64,000 bases of DNA from an uncultured Ardenticatenia bacterium. GTDB lineage: Bacteria > Chloroflexota > Anaerolineae > 4572-78 > NAK82. Position 1 is the stretch's first letter, and the number at the start of each line of letters is the position of its first letter. The translations under genes were made by a program, and so were the position numbers. Where the stretch lies: positions 114,097 through 178,096 of the forward strand of contig CAKZLO010000010.1 of NCBI GenBank assembly GCA_937127125.1, given 5' to 3'. Positions 1-8,953 of this stretch are shown here, one piece after another. The notes under the pieces are model-generated. The model did no database searches, was not told the origin of the DNA, and saw nothing but the letters and a program-made list of their open reading frames with translations.

Positions 1-794
1 TCGCTGTCTATTTACTCACTCCTAGTCTGGTGTTGGACAATATCGCTCATTCAACCTTGGAGGTCGGTGAGGTCTGGCAAATTGTCGCGTTGGCCTTCCT
101 CAATAGTCTCCTTATGGTGGTACTGGGTATAGGCATTTGTCGCCTGCTGAGCTTTGAACGCGACTTAGCGACCGGATTTATCCTCGCGGTTGCCCTTCTG
201 AACACGGGGAATTATGGTCTTCCGATCAGTGATTTCGCCTTTGGGAAGGAGGGCCTGCAACGGGCGGTGATTTTCTTCCTGGCGTCCTCGGTGTGGACGA
301 ATACGGTCGGCATCTACGTTGCCTCACGTGGCACTGGTACAGCACGCCAAGCAGTGCTTAATGTCCTGAAGGCCCCCCTGATCTATGCGATGGTGGCCGG
401 ATTCATTCTTAACATAACAAACACTGCACTACCTCTCCCTTTGGAACGCGCAGTCAGCCTTCTCAGTCAGGCAACAGTGCCCTTTATGTTGGTGGTATTG
501 GGATTGCAGCTATCCCGTACCTCACTCACCGGACGACTAGCACCCTTGGGGCTGGCAGTGTTTGTGATGCTCGTCATTGGTCCATTGCTCACCATCGGTC
601 TGGCAGCTCTGCTAGGTGTTTCTGGTTTGGCACGTCAGGTAAGTGTGTTGCAGGCTGCTATGCCCACTGGTGTGATGAGCAGTGTGTTGGCTACACTGTT
701 TGGTGGTGATGCCCGGTTTGTCGCTGCAACCATACTCCTGAGCACGCTCGCTAGCATGGCTACCCTCACTGTATTGCTGGCGTATCTGATGTGA
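1..794 (+). CDS. AEC (auxin efflux carrier) family transporter, 5' truncated by the window edge
   Basis: Frame is open to the window start (AVYLLTPSLVLDNIAHS...); multi-TM protein with AEC-like 'NTGNYGLPISDFAFG' and 'AAMPTGVMSSVLATLFGGD' motifs. Confidence 0.85.
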   Translation, partial: AVYLLTPSLVLDNIAHSTLEVGEVWQIVALAFLNSLLMVVLGIGICRLLSFERDLATGFILAVALLNTGNYGLPISDFAFGKEGLQRAVIFFLASSVWTNTVGIYVASRGTGTARQAVLNVLKAPLIYAMVAGFILNITNTALPLPLERAVSLLSQATVPFMLVVLGLQLSRTSLTGRLAPLGLAVFVMLVIGPLLTIGLAALLGVSGLARQVSVLQAAMPTGVMSSVLATLFGGDARFVAATILLSTLASMATLTVLLAYLM

Positions 795-814
795 GCCGAT
801 CAACATAAAGCAGG

Positions 815-843
815 TTGTAACATTCTTATGGCTGTGCTACGAT
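815..843 (+). promoter_or_regulatory. Putative sigma70-type promoter TTGTAA-17-TACGAT
   Basis: Read directly; upstream of the CDS at 875. Confidence 0.4.
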
Positions 844-874
844 AGGGCGCGTGGGGATCGCTACGAGAAGAGAT

Positions 875-2788
875 ATGTTAAAGAATCTCAGGGTCTCGTC
901 CTGCACTGCTAGTCTTCCCTCGGTGGCTGCCGTCTTGCTTTTCTCTGTGTTCATATGGTTGCCATTGTTGTCACCCGCTTATTTTTTCAATGCGCACGAT
1001 GCACCTCACAGTGTCTTCTTCCTAGTCGAGTTTGACCAGACGCTGCGCGATGGTTACCTGTGGCCACGGTGGTCACCTGATTTCGCTTTCGGTTATGGTT
1101 ATCCTTTGTTTAATATCTATGCTCCATTGGCCTTTTATGCGGCGGAGTTGCTCCATCTGCTGGGGTTGAGTTTTGTTGAAGCTGTCAAAGGTGTATACGT
1201 GTTGGCCACTATTGCAGGGGGGCTGGCCATGTACGGTTTCCTGGCCCAGCTTGTAGGACCATCGGCCGGTATCTTGGGCGCAGTTGTTTATATGTGGGCT
1301 CCCTTTCATTTATTAGAGCTCTATGTTCGCAGTGCCTTCCCTGAGTATGTCGCCTTGGCGCTCCTCCCGATGACGATGTGGGCTTTCACAAACTTGGTTA
1401 TGCATCCTAACGCAAGGCGTGTGGCGTGGGCAGCGCTTGCCTATGGCTTGCTGGCATTGACACACCATGCTTCTTTGTTCACCTTCACCCCATTTCTGGC
1501 GTGCTATCTTCTGTTCCTTCTGGTGGTGAACCTTTGGACGAAGAGCAATGTAGGCGGCTGGTCGAGGGCTCAGCTTATAGATATCCTGGTAAGGCCAATG
1601 AGTAAGGTGCTGGCTGCCGCAGCCTTGGGCCTTGGGCTGGCTGCTATCTACCTGGTGCCCCTAGTAGCTGAATTGCGTTATGTGAAAGTCGAGCAGTGGA
1701 CGGCCTACAGCTATGACTACCGTCAACACTTCGTTTACCCTGCGCAGCTCTTGTCCCCGTTCTGGGGATACGGTTATTCCGGCCCTGGTTTGCAGGATGG
1801 AATGTCGTTTCAGCTGGGCGTCAGCGCAGCGAGCTTGGCTCTCTTAGGCGGATGGCTGACAATCGGCGATCTGGTGCGTAGAGGCTTGCGCCGAGTTTCT
1901 CCGGATGGGCCTGGACAAGAAAAGGTGTATGCCTACAGCTCGACGTGGCCTAAGATGATTTCGCTCTTTATGTTGGCATCCGCGTTGTCAGTCATATGGC
2001 TGATGTCCCCATCTGCAGAAGCACTCTGGAGGGCGCTCCCGATTGCCAGCTTGGTGCAATTTCCCTGGCGTCTGCTGGGGCTGTTAATCTTTATGCTATC
2101 GGTAGTAGCATCTACACTAGGGCATTCTTTCTTTGCCGGTCGCATTCAATGCAAGACTGCGGGGGGAAACCTAACAGCCGAGCAGTCACTACGGATGCAA
2201 TCAACAGTGCTTGTACCTATAGAGCTGCATATTCTGTGCTGGGTGATCGTGTTGACATCTTTTGCGTATGCTTTGCCTCAATACACGGAGGTGGAGAGTT
2301 GGCGCGAGACTCCTCAGGCAGTTGTTCGCTGGGATCGCTTTTCGCCTGCCGACCGTGTGGCAATGGTAGCAGTCACAGAGGAACAGCCCACGACCAGTCC
2401 GATGGAAGCCCAATACATGACGGGTGATCCTTTGCAAGTGGCGACTATTGTGCGGGGTGAGGGCACACTTGAGACGCTGCGCCACGGAGGAGCATCGGAC
2501 GAAGTGCGTCTGCACGCCCTTACTCCTGTTACTGTGCAGTTTTACACTTATGACTACCCGGGCTGGCAAGTAATCTTGAACGGGGTGCCCATTCCTCATC
2601 GCCACGAGGCGCCTTATGGGCTGATTACGGTGGACGTGCCTGCTGGCGAGCATCATCTGCTGTTACGTATGGGGAGCACTCCGCCACGCTTAGCTGGTGG
2701 ACTCACTAGCTTGGCCTCTGGTGCCACAATCCTGTTGTTTCTTATACGACACAGCTGGCCCCAACTATTTCGGCAACGCTATGAATGA
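875..2788 (+). CDS. Large polytopic membrane protein (6-pyruvoyl-tetrahydropterin-synthase-related / YfhO-like)
   Basis: Many TM segments, 'NAHDAPHSVFFLVEFDQTLRDGYLWPRWSPDFAFGYGYPLFNIYAPL' signature; ORF track starts at GTG 851, but ATG 875 fits better with the putative promoter at 815-843. Confidence 0.7.
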   Translation: MLKNLRVSSCTASLPSVAAVLLFSVFIWLPLLSPAYFFNAHDAPHSVFFLVEFDQTLRDGYLWPRWSPDFAFGYGYPLFNIYAPLAFYAAELLHLLGLSFVEAVKGVYVLATIAGGLAMYGFLAQLVGPSAGILGAVVYMWAPFHLLELYVRSAFPEYVALALLPMTMWAFTNLVMHPNARRVAWAALAYGLLALTHHASLFTFTPFLACYLLFLLVVNLWTKSNVGGWSRAQLIDILVRPMSKVLAAAALGLGLAAIYLVPLVAELRYVKVEQWTAYSYDYRQHFVYPAQLLSPFWGYGYSGPGLQDGMSFQLGVSAASLALLGGWLTIGDLVRRGLRRVSPDGPGQEKVYAYSSTWPKMISLFMLASALSVIWLMSPSAEALWRALPIASLVQFPWRLLGLLIFMLSVVASTLGHSFFAGRIQCKTAGGNLTAEQSLRMQSTVLVPIELHILCWVIVLTSFAYALPQYTEVESWRETPQAVVRWDRFSPADRVAMVAVTEEQPTTSPMEAQYMTGDPLQVATIVRGEGTLETLRHGGASDEVRLHALTPVTVQFYTYDYPGWQVILNGVPIPHRHEAPYGLITVDVPAGEHHLLLRMGSTPPRLAGGLTSLASGATILLFLIRHSWPQLFRQRYE

Positions 2789-2988
2789 GTAAGGTGACTG
2801 ATCAGGGCGAAGGCGCATTGCAGTGATACCCTTGATAAAATTACAAGAACAAGGCGTTCTTGCTCTTCGGGTTATGTTGGTATACTATGCCTTTGCCTCT
2901 TATGGTATGATATTGATCAATTGATAGAGCTTATCCAAAGCAGAGTGTAATCCGAGAAACCCGCTATGACCCCCTGTTGGCTTAGGAG

Positions 2989-3795
2989 ATGCTCCCAAAG
3001 ATAAGTCCACTTGAGTTTGTGCGCGCCATCGTGCGTATCGTGACAGCGAAGCCTCACGTTCCTTCGACAGTGCAGGGCAATCCACTGCTCAAAACCATTC
3101 TCGGGCGTCGCAGTATAAGACACTTTAGTGAGCGTGAGATTCCTGATGATGTCTTTACTGCCATTCTCGAAGCTGGCCGGCTGGCACCGTCTACGGTCAA
3201 TCTGCAGACATGGGCGTTTGCTGTTTTTACCGCGCAGTCATGGCAGCAATTTTTCGGGCGCCCTATCCCGTTCAATGGTCAGCGTGCTGTGATCGTACTT
3301 GGCGACGCACATTGGAACAAGGCAATCGCCGACATGTTCTCTGATAGTCCCTTGGTGACCTACACGGTGGCGGTGATCAACGCTTCTCTGGCGGCAATGA
3401 CCATGAATCTGGCCGCTGAATCACTGGGGGTTTCTTCTGTTATGCTGTCGGAGACAGGGCGTACTGGCTTCTTGGATGCCGGTTACTTGAAACAGAAACT
3501 GGCATTGCCAGATGGGGTTTTTCCTTTGATGACCATTGTCTTCGGTTATGCCAAAGGTCCATATCCCCCCATGCCGCCGAAGCTACCGCTTGATCAGATT
3601 TGCTTCACCGGTCAATATCGTGGGGTCAGTCCAGCAATAGCTGAGGATTGGCTAAAGCAGATGATCGCCGGCTATAAAGCGGCGTATCCACTTTCCTCAT
3701 TTGAACGACAGCTCCACATCTATCGTGCCAAGATCGGACAGGCGGAGCAAGACCTCTCCAGAATGGTGTTCCGCCGCGACAGGCGATTAGATTAA
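2989..3795 (+). CDS. Nitroreductase family protein
   Basis: 'ILGRRSIRHFSEREIPDDVFTAILEAGRLAPSTVNLQTWAFAVFT' nitroreductase N-terminal motif. Confidence 0.85.
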   Translation: MLPKISPLEFVRAIVRIVTAKPHVPSTVQGNPLLKTILGRRSIRHFSEREIPDDVFTAILEAGRLAPSTVNLQTWAFAVFTAQSWQQFFGRPIPFNGQRAVIVLGDAHWNKAIADMFSDSPLVTYTVAVINASLAAMTMNLAAESLGVSSVMLSETGRTGFLDAGYLKQKLALPDGVFPLMTIVFGYAKGPYPPMPPKLPLDQICFTGQYRGVSPAIAEDWLKQMIAGYKAAYPLSSFERQLHIYRAKIGQAEQDLSRMVFRRDRRLD

Positions 3796-5184
3796 CTCTT
3801 CCTCGGCCTTGGTAAGTGCATAGTCTAGGATTTGCAATCCTTCCATCATCTCGGCACGCGAGATGATCAGCGGAGGAGCTATGCGGATCGTACTTGTGCC
3901 ACATCCTAGCACCAAGAGACCGTGCTCAAATGCGAGGTGAACCGCCCGGTCGCGAAGTTCCTTAGCGGGCTCACGAGTTGCTTTGTCCTTGACCAGCTCA
4001 AGTCCAATCATCAAGCCCTTGCCGCGCACATCACCAATGCTGGGGTGACGAGCGGCCATTTCTTTAAGCACCTCAAGCGCATAGTCTCCCTGTATCCGGG
4101 CGTTCTCCAGACCTTCGTCTTCGATGACCTCAATAGTGGCGAGTGCTGCAGCACATGCCAACGGATTGCCCCCGTATGTGTTACCATGGCTTCCCGGCGG
4201 CCAGTTCATCAATCTGCGACGGGCAATCGCAGCACCCAAAGGCATACCACTCGCAATTCCTTTAGCTGTGCAGACAATGTCGGGTTCTACATCCCAATGC
4301 TCAATTGCCCACCATTCCCCAGTACGCCCCATCCCGGATTGTACCTCATCCACGATCAACAGGATGTCATAGCGATCACATAGCGCACGGAGATGATGGA
4401 AGAAGCTGTTCGCTGGAACAATGTATCCCCCTTCACCTAAGATCGGCTCGACCAACACAGCGGCTACCTCTTGGGGAGGCACCAATTGCCGAAAGATGAC
4501 CTGCTCGATGTAATTCACAACCGTCTCGCCGTAGTCTTCGTCTTCTGGATGCATAGCTAACACAGGACGATAGGGGTCGGGAAAGGGAACGTGCACCACA
4601 TCTGGCATGGTACCAAAAAACCTGTACCGATGGGCCACCTTGCTACCATTGAAGGCTAACGACCCCATCGTCCGCCCGTGGAAAGCGCCGAGGAAGCCGA
4701 TGAAACGATGGCGGCCAGTATGATAGCGTGCCAGTTTGATGGCTGCTTCGATTGCTTCGGTACCTGAGTTGGTCATAAATGACATAGCTTCTTCCTCGAA
4801 GGGTGCCAGCTCGTCGAGCTTTTCGGCCAGCTGCACCCACAGCTCGTGGTAGTAATCCGAAGAGATGTGGATGAATCGTTCGAGCTGTTGTTTGATTGCT
4901 TGTACTACCTTGGGATGGCAGTGCCCGGTGGAATTGACCGCGACACCTGCTGCAAAGTCCAGGAATCGGTTGCCATCCACATCAAACACTTCGCAGCCGC
5001 GGCCGTATGCCATTACAAACCCATAGTCACGTGGATAGGATGGTGAAATCACTTGCGCATCGCGACTGATAAGCGCGCGGGCCTTAGGACCAGGCACGTT
5101 CAGTCGGACCAAATCTTGCATTTGCCTGGGCACAGCGAACTGCTCATCTGAATGGGTGGATACGTTTCTCACCTGTGTTGTCAT
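3787..5184 (-). CDS. Class-III PLP aminotransferase (4-aminobutyrate / acetylornithine type)
   Basis: 'LLIVDEVQSGMGRTGEWWAIEHWDVEPDIVCTAKGIASGMPLGAAIAR' PLP-lysine motif; 465 aa. Confidence 0.9.
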   Translation of the reverse strand: MTTQVRNVSTHSDEQFAVPRQMQDLVRLNVPGPKARALISRDAQVISPSYPRDYGFVMAYGRGCEVFDVDGNRFLDFAAGVAVNSTGHCHPKVVQAIKQQLERFIHISSDYYHELWVQLAEKLDELAPFEEEAMSFMTNSGTEAIEAAIKLARYHTGRHRFIGFLGAFHGRTMGSLAFNGSKVAHRYRFFGTMPDVVHVPFPDPYRPVLAMHPEDEDYGETVVNYIEQVIFRQLVPPQEVAAVLVEPILGEGGYIVPANSFFHHLRALCDRYDILLIVDEVQSGMGRTGEWWAIEHWDVEPDIVCTAKGIASGMPLGAAIARRRLMNWPPGSHGNTYGGNPLACAAALATIEVIEDEGLENARIQGDYALEVLKEMAARHPSIGDVRGKGLMIGLELVKDKATREPAKELRDRAVHLAFEHGLLVLGCGTSTIRIAPPLIISRAEMMEGLQILDYALTKAEEELI

Positions 5185-5253
5185 AGTTGTGCAATTCCTT
5201 CCCGGTATCCCAGCGGTAGTGTGCTCTGCTACTAAGCGTGTTATGCCAACATA

Positions 5254-6063
5254 TCAATGTTCTCTAAAACCAAGACGTCCCGAAATGAGCCGACCAGCCT
5301 GTCGTACAAGGTCAATGAACTCTGGCATACGTCCCGCATTCAGCCGTGTGATCGGGCCGCCAATGGAAACCGCGGCCACCACATTGCCATCGTGGTTGTG
5401 TATTGGTGCGCTGACTGCTACATAGCCATCTTCAAGTTCCTCGATCGCTGTGGCATAGCCTTGCGTCCTGATCAAGGCCATTTGCCGTTCTAGCTCCTCC
5501 AAGTCGGTAATGGTCTTATCGGTCAGGCGTTGCAGCGGTGGACGTAGACGTGCGACACGCTCCTGTGTCGGCAGGAATGCCAGGAGCAGCTTCCCAGTAG
5601 AAGTCGCATGGGCTGGATGCCGCGTGCCAATAGTCTGCCATGGTGCCAGCAAGTGACTGGCAGGGATTTCTTCTAGGATGAGCACTTGATCGTCCACCAG
5701 AACTTCCAACGTTGCAGCTTCACCTGCTGTGCATGCCAACCACTCCAGCTCACTATAGCCCGCAGAACGCAAGTCGTTGGAACGCAGCGCTCGTCCTCCC
5801 AAGGCAATGGCTTCAGGACCCAGTCGGTAGGCCCCAGTGCGCGAATCGCGCATCAGCAGGCCTTCGTCTTCCATGGCGCTTAACAGCCGGTAGGCGGTGG
5901 CCTTATTCATCTCCGCTGCACGAGCTAGATCTTTTAGCCGCCACTCAGGATGCGCATCAGTGAACATCTTGAGCAAGCGAATAGCCCGTAATACAGATTG
6001 GGTGCCAGCGAGCGCGCGCGATCGTGTCATATATTGTAACACCATCTCATATATTGAATCCAT
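5254..6063 (-). CDS. IclR family transcriptional regulator
   Basis: N-terminal wHTH 'SVLRAIRLLKMFTDAHPEWRLKDLARAAEMNKATAYRLLSAMEDEGLL' plus IclR effector domain; start may be an internal ATG (MTRSRALAG, ~6027). Confidence 0.9.
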   Translation of the reverse strand: MDSIYEMVLQYMTRSRALAGTQSVLRAIRLLKMFTDAHPEWRLKDLARAAEMNKATAYRLLSAMEDEGLLMRDSRTGAYRLGPEAIALGGRALRSNDLRSAGYSELEWLACTAGEAATLEVLVDDQVLILEEIPASHLLAPWQTIGTRHPAHATSTGKLLLAFLPTQERVARLRPPLQRLTDKTITDLEELERQMALIRTQGYATAIEELEDGYVAVSAPIHNHDGNVVAAVSIGGPITRLNAGRMPEFIDLVRQAGRLISGRLGFREH

Positions 6064-6257
6064 TTTACTCAGCTCTAAGTCCTTGTCAAGCGCGCACTCT
6101 TGCTTGCTGCGGCAATCTCTGCCAAGAAGGTGTTCGAAAACTCTCGAGTTGGTGTATCAGCTGCTCTGTCCTCCTGTGCAGATCTAATCGAGCATTAAGA
6201 AGGGAGATCCCTCAGTGTTGGTGTACTCTGATCTTGAAGCTTGCCACCTAGGTAGGG

Positions 6258-6295
6258 GTTGCATAGAATTAAAAACTATATGCCGATTGGTTTGA
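6258..6295 (+). repeat. 38-bp direct repeat, copy 1 (GTTGCATAGAATTAAAAACTATATGCCGATTGGTTTGA)
   Basis: 35/38 identical to 6333-6370, period 75 bp. Confidence 0.85.
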
Positions 6296-6332
6296 TATTA
6301 CGCCAGTTATGTATCCAAATGCGGGCGTGGTG

Positions 6333-6370
6333 GTTGTATAGAATTAAAAACTAGATGCCGATTGATTTGA
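6333..6370 (+). repeat. 38-bp direct repeat, copy 2 (GTTGTATAGAATTAAAAACTAGATGCCGATTGATTTGA)
   Basis: 35/38 identical to 6258-6295. Confidence 0.85.
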
Positions 6371-6540
6371 ATACCTGAGTTCACCAGAGGGGCGATGCGA
6401 TGTGGTGTTTGCAGCGCTAGAGCTAGTCAGCTCTGGAGATATGCTGTTCCTTCTGGAGAGAGTGGGGGATCCCTGCTAGGAGAACATGGTTTGCCCTTTC
6501 TTCAGTTGACGAATTACTTTTTTCTTGAGGAGTGAAGGGT

Positions 6541-7350
6541 ATGCACATTTCGCTGGAGAATCGAGTGGCTGTGGTGACTGGGGGTGGCCAGGGACTTGGT
6601 CAAGCCATCTGCCAACGTCTGGCACAGGAGGGATGCGATGTAGTGGTTGCCGACATAAATGCAGAGACTGCTTCTCGTACTGCCTCTGAGCTTAATGCGT
6701 ACTATAAGCAAGCGGGACAAACTAACCGGCGTGCCATCGCGATGCGCGTGGATGTGACAAACGAAGATGAAGTTGCAGCTTTGGTGGATCGGACAGTGCA
6801 AGAGTTCGGCCGGCTGGACATCTTCGTTGCCAACGCGGGTATCTTGATCTCTGGGGAGATTGATCAGTTCCCGGCTGAGAAGTGGGAAGCCGTCATCCGG
6901 GTGAACCTCATTGGTTACTTTCTGTGTGCCAAGCATGCTTGCCGGGTTATGAAGCAACAACGAAGTGGCACCATTATTCAGATCAACTCGAAATCGGGTA
7001 AGAAGGGTAGCTATAAGAATTCTGCGTACTCCGCCTCCAAGTTCGGTGGCATTGGCTTGACACAAAGTCTGGCGCTGGAAATGGCTGAATATGGTGTGCG
7101 GGTGAACGCAATTTGCCCCGGGAATCTCTTGGACTCTCCGTTGTGGGTAAGCTCTTTGTACAGTCAATACGCCAAAAAGTGGGGCATTAGTGAGGAAGAG
7201 GTGCGTCGCAAGTATCTCGAGCAGGTGCCCCTTGGACGCGGCTGCACTTATGACGATGTGTGCAATATTCTGGTTTATCTGGCGTCTGACGAAGCGAGCT
7301 ATATGACGGGGCAGGCAATTAATGTAGCCGGTGGGCAGGAGATGCACTGA
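6541..7350 (+). CDS. SDR family oxidoreductase, sorbitol-6-phosphate 2-dehydrogenase (SrlD)-like
   Basis: 'VVTGGGQGLGQAICQRL' Rossmann motif; 'IIQINSKSGKKGSYKNSAYSASKFGGIGLTQSLALEMAEYGVRVNAICPGNLLDSPLW' closely resembles SrlD. Confidence 0.85.
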   Translation: MHISLENRVAVVTGGGQGLGQAICQRLAQEGCDVVVADINAETASRTASELNAYYKQAGQTNRRAIAMRVDVTNEDEVAALVDRTVQEFGRLDIFVANAGILISGEIDQFPAEKWEAVIRVNLIGYFLCAKHACRVMKQQRSGTIIQINSKSGKKGSYKNSAYSASKFGGIGLTQSLALEMAEYGVRVNAICPGNLLDSPLWVSSLYSQYAKKWGISEEEVRRKYLEQVPLGRGCTYDDVCNILVYLASDEASYMTGQAINVAGGQEMH

Positions 7351-7352
7351 GT

Positions 7353-7763
7353 ATGCTTCTGGAATATCGCGTTGACCAGCTGCAACGTGTGCTGGCTAAC
7401 CTGTGCAAGAGCTTAGAAGGAGCACGCGCAGCAGTGGTGGTCAGCGTTGAGGGTCTGGTGGTGGCTTCGTACCCGCCCGGGGACGGGTCGTTCCTGGGCG
7501 AGGGAATGACCGATAGCTCCCAGGTGGCGGCAATGGCCTCTATCATGCTGTCGCTGGCAGAGCGGACGTTGGTGCGACTTGGTCTTAGTGACGATGGAAT
7601 CGAACGACTCCTGATCGAGGGCTGTCGGGGCAGTGTCATCGTGCTACCAGTTGACCATGAAGTGGCTATTGCTGTAGTATTGGAAAAGGAAGCCAAACCG
7701 GGTGTGGCATTCCACATTATCCCGCGCGCTGTGCAGCAGGTGCAACAGATTCTGAAGCGATAG
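7353..7763 (+). CDS. Roadblock/LC7 domain protein
   Basis: 'LEGARAAVVVSVEGLVVASYPPGDGS...DSSQVAAMASIMLSLAERTLVRLG...SVIVLPVDHEVAIAVVLEKEAKPGVAF' roadblock pattern; starts 2 nt after the upstream stop codon. Confidence 0.75.
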   Translation: MLLEYRVDQLQRVLANLCKSLEGARAAVVVSVEGLVVASYPPGDGSFLGEGMTDSSQVAAMASIMLSLAERTLVRLGLSDDGIERLLIEGCRGSVIVLPVDHEVAIAVVLEKEAKPGVAFHIIPRAVQQVQQILKR

Positions 7764-7834
7764 CTGCTTATCGTCAGAATCGTGCTCTTTTCTCACTCGG
7801 GCGGAGGATCCTTCTGAAAAGACAAAAGATCGCT

Positions 7835-8833
7835 TTATCCTTTTTCCTCTTCGCGCGATCCAGAAGTGGGGTAGGAGGATACACAGGTCGAGAGAACCTG
7901 AGTGGCGCCGGCCCGCTCCAGTGCTTTGCTCACGGAAATGATGTTTTCCTCTTCCACGAGGGCGATCACGAAACCACCTTGTCCGGCGCCTGAGAGTTTA
8001 GCTCCCAAAGCGCCTGCAGAACGCGCTGCTGTGAGCAGCCTTTCCAGAGCGGGCGCGGAGACGCCCAGCTCCTCCAGCAAAGCTTGATTCTCGTTCATAA
8101 GCGGTCCAAGAGCCCGCCATTCTCCCTTGAGAATCGATTCCCTGGCCGCACGCACAACCGCTGCGATGCCGTCAAACAGGGCCTCATACCGGACACGCTC
8201 GACCTCCCAATGTTGACGCACTTCGCGGACTACCTCGCGCGTTGCACTCGCTACGCCGGAGTCGGCGATTACCAGGTGAAACGGATTGCTAACCTTCAAC
8301 AGCTCGACCGGTTCACCTCGCACATAGTACACAGGCTGCTGGTAGGCGATCACGGTGTTGTCAATACCGCTGGGCGTCCCGTGGAAGATTTTTTCCACCT
8401 CAAACACCAGACGTGAGGTCTCCTCTGGGGATAATGGATAATCGAGATAGGTCGCTAGTGCTCGGATAATCGCTGTTGCCACGGCTGCGCCGCTGCCCAG
8501 ACCACGCGCAATCGGAATAGTGGATGATATCGTAATGATCAGGTCTGGTTCCGGAGGGGTGACCATCCCCATGTGAGTCAGCCCAATTGTGACCACAACA
8601 CACAAAGGATCACCAGGCGGAGCTTCTCTTATGGGGTAGTAACAGCCCTCCCGGCCCTTCTCCGCAGCGGGCAAGTTGCAGCACTCGAGCCAGATGCCGC
8701 TGCCTTGCTCGCCCGGTCGTACTGTGGCGCACGCCTCCACCCCATCCACTGGCACAGCAATAGCAGGCCGTCCGTACACCACGGCATGCTCGCCGAATAG
8801 GATCACTTTTCCTGGCGCCGTCCCTGTCGCCAT
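7835..8833 (-). CDS. mvk: Mevalonate kinase (GHMP kinase)
   Basis: 'APGKVILFGEHAVVYGRPAIAVPV', 'PIARGLGSGAAVATAIIRAL', 'GIDNTVIAYQQPV', 'AGALGAKLSGAGQGGFVIAL'. Confidence 0.92.
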   Translation of the reverse strand: MATGTAPGKVILFGEHAVVYGRPAIAVPVDGVEACATVRPGEQGSGIWLECCNLPAAEKGREGCYYPIREAPPGDPLCVVVTIGLTHMGMVTPPEPDLIITISSTIPIARGLGSGAAVATAIIRALATYLDYPLSPEETSRLVFEVEKIFHGTPSGIDNTVIAYQQPVYYVRGEPVELLKVSNPFHLVIADSGVASATREVVREVRQHWEVERVRYEALFDGIAAVVRAARESILKGEWRALGPLMNENQALLEELGVSAPALERLLTAARSAGALGAKLSGAGQGGFVIALVEEENIISVSKALERAGATQVLSTCVSSYPTSGSREEEKG

Positions 8834-8953
8834 CGTGGTAGCTCGTCCTGGAAAAATTGCTGCCGGGATAGCGGGTATAGGAAAGATTATCTGCTCTACA
8901 CCCTTCGCTTATCCCGGCAGCTTCGTGTAAGCCTATACAGGAAGCAATCCCAT

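Noticed and set aside
6258-6370. Calling the two 38-bp repeats a CRISPR array
   Set aside because: Only two imperfect copies, no third unit at the 75-bp period on either side, and no cas genes in the window; kept as a repeat only
6514-7347. 277-aa minus-strand ORF
   Set aside because: Fully antisense to the SrlD-like CDS; no recognisable motif
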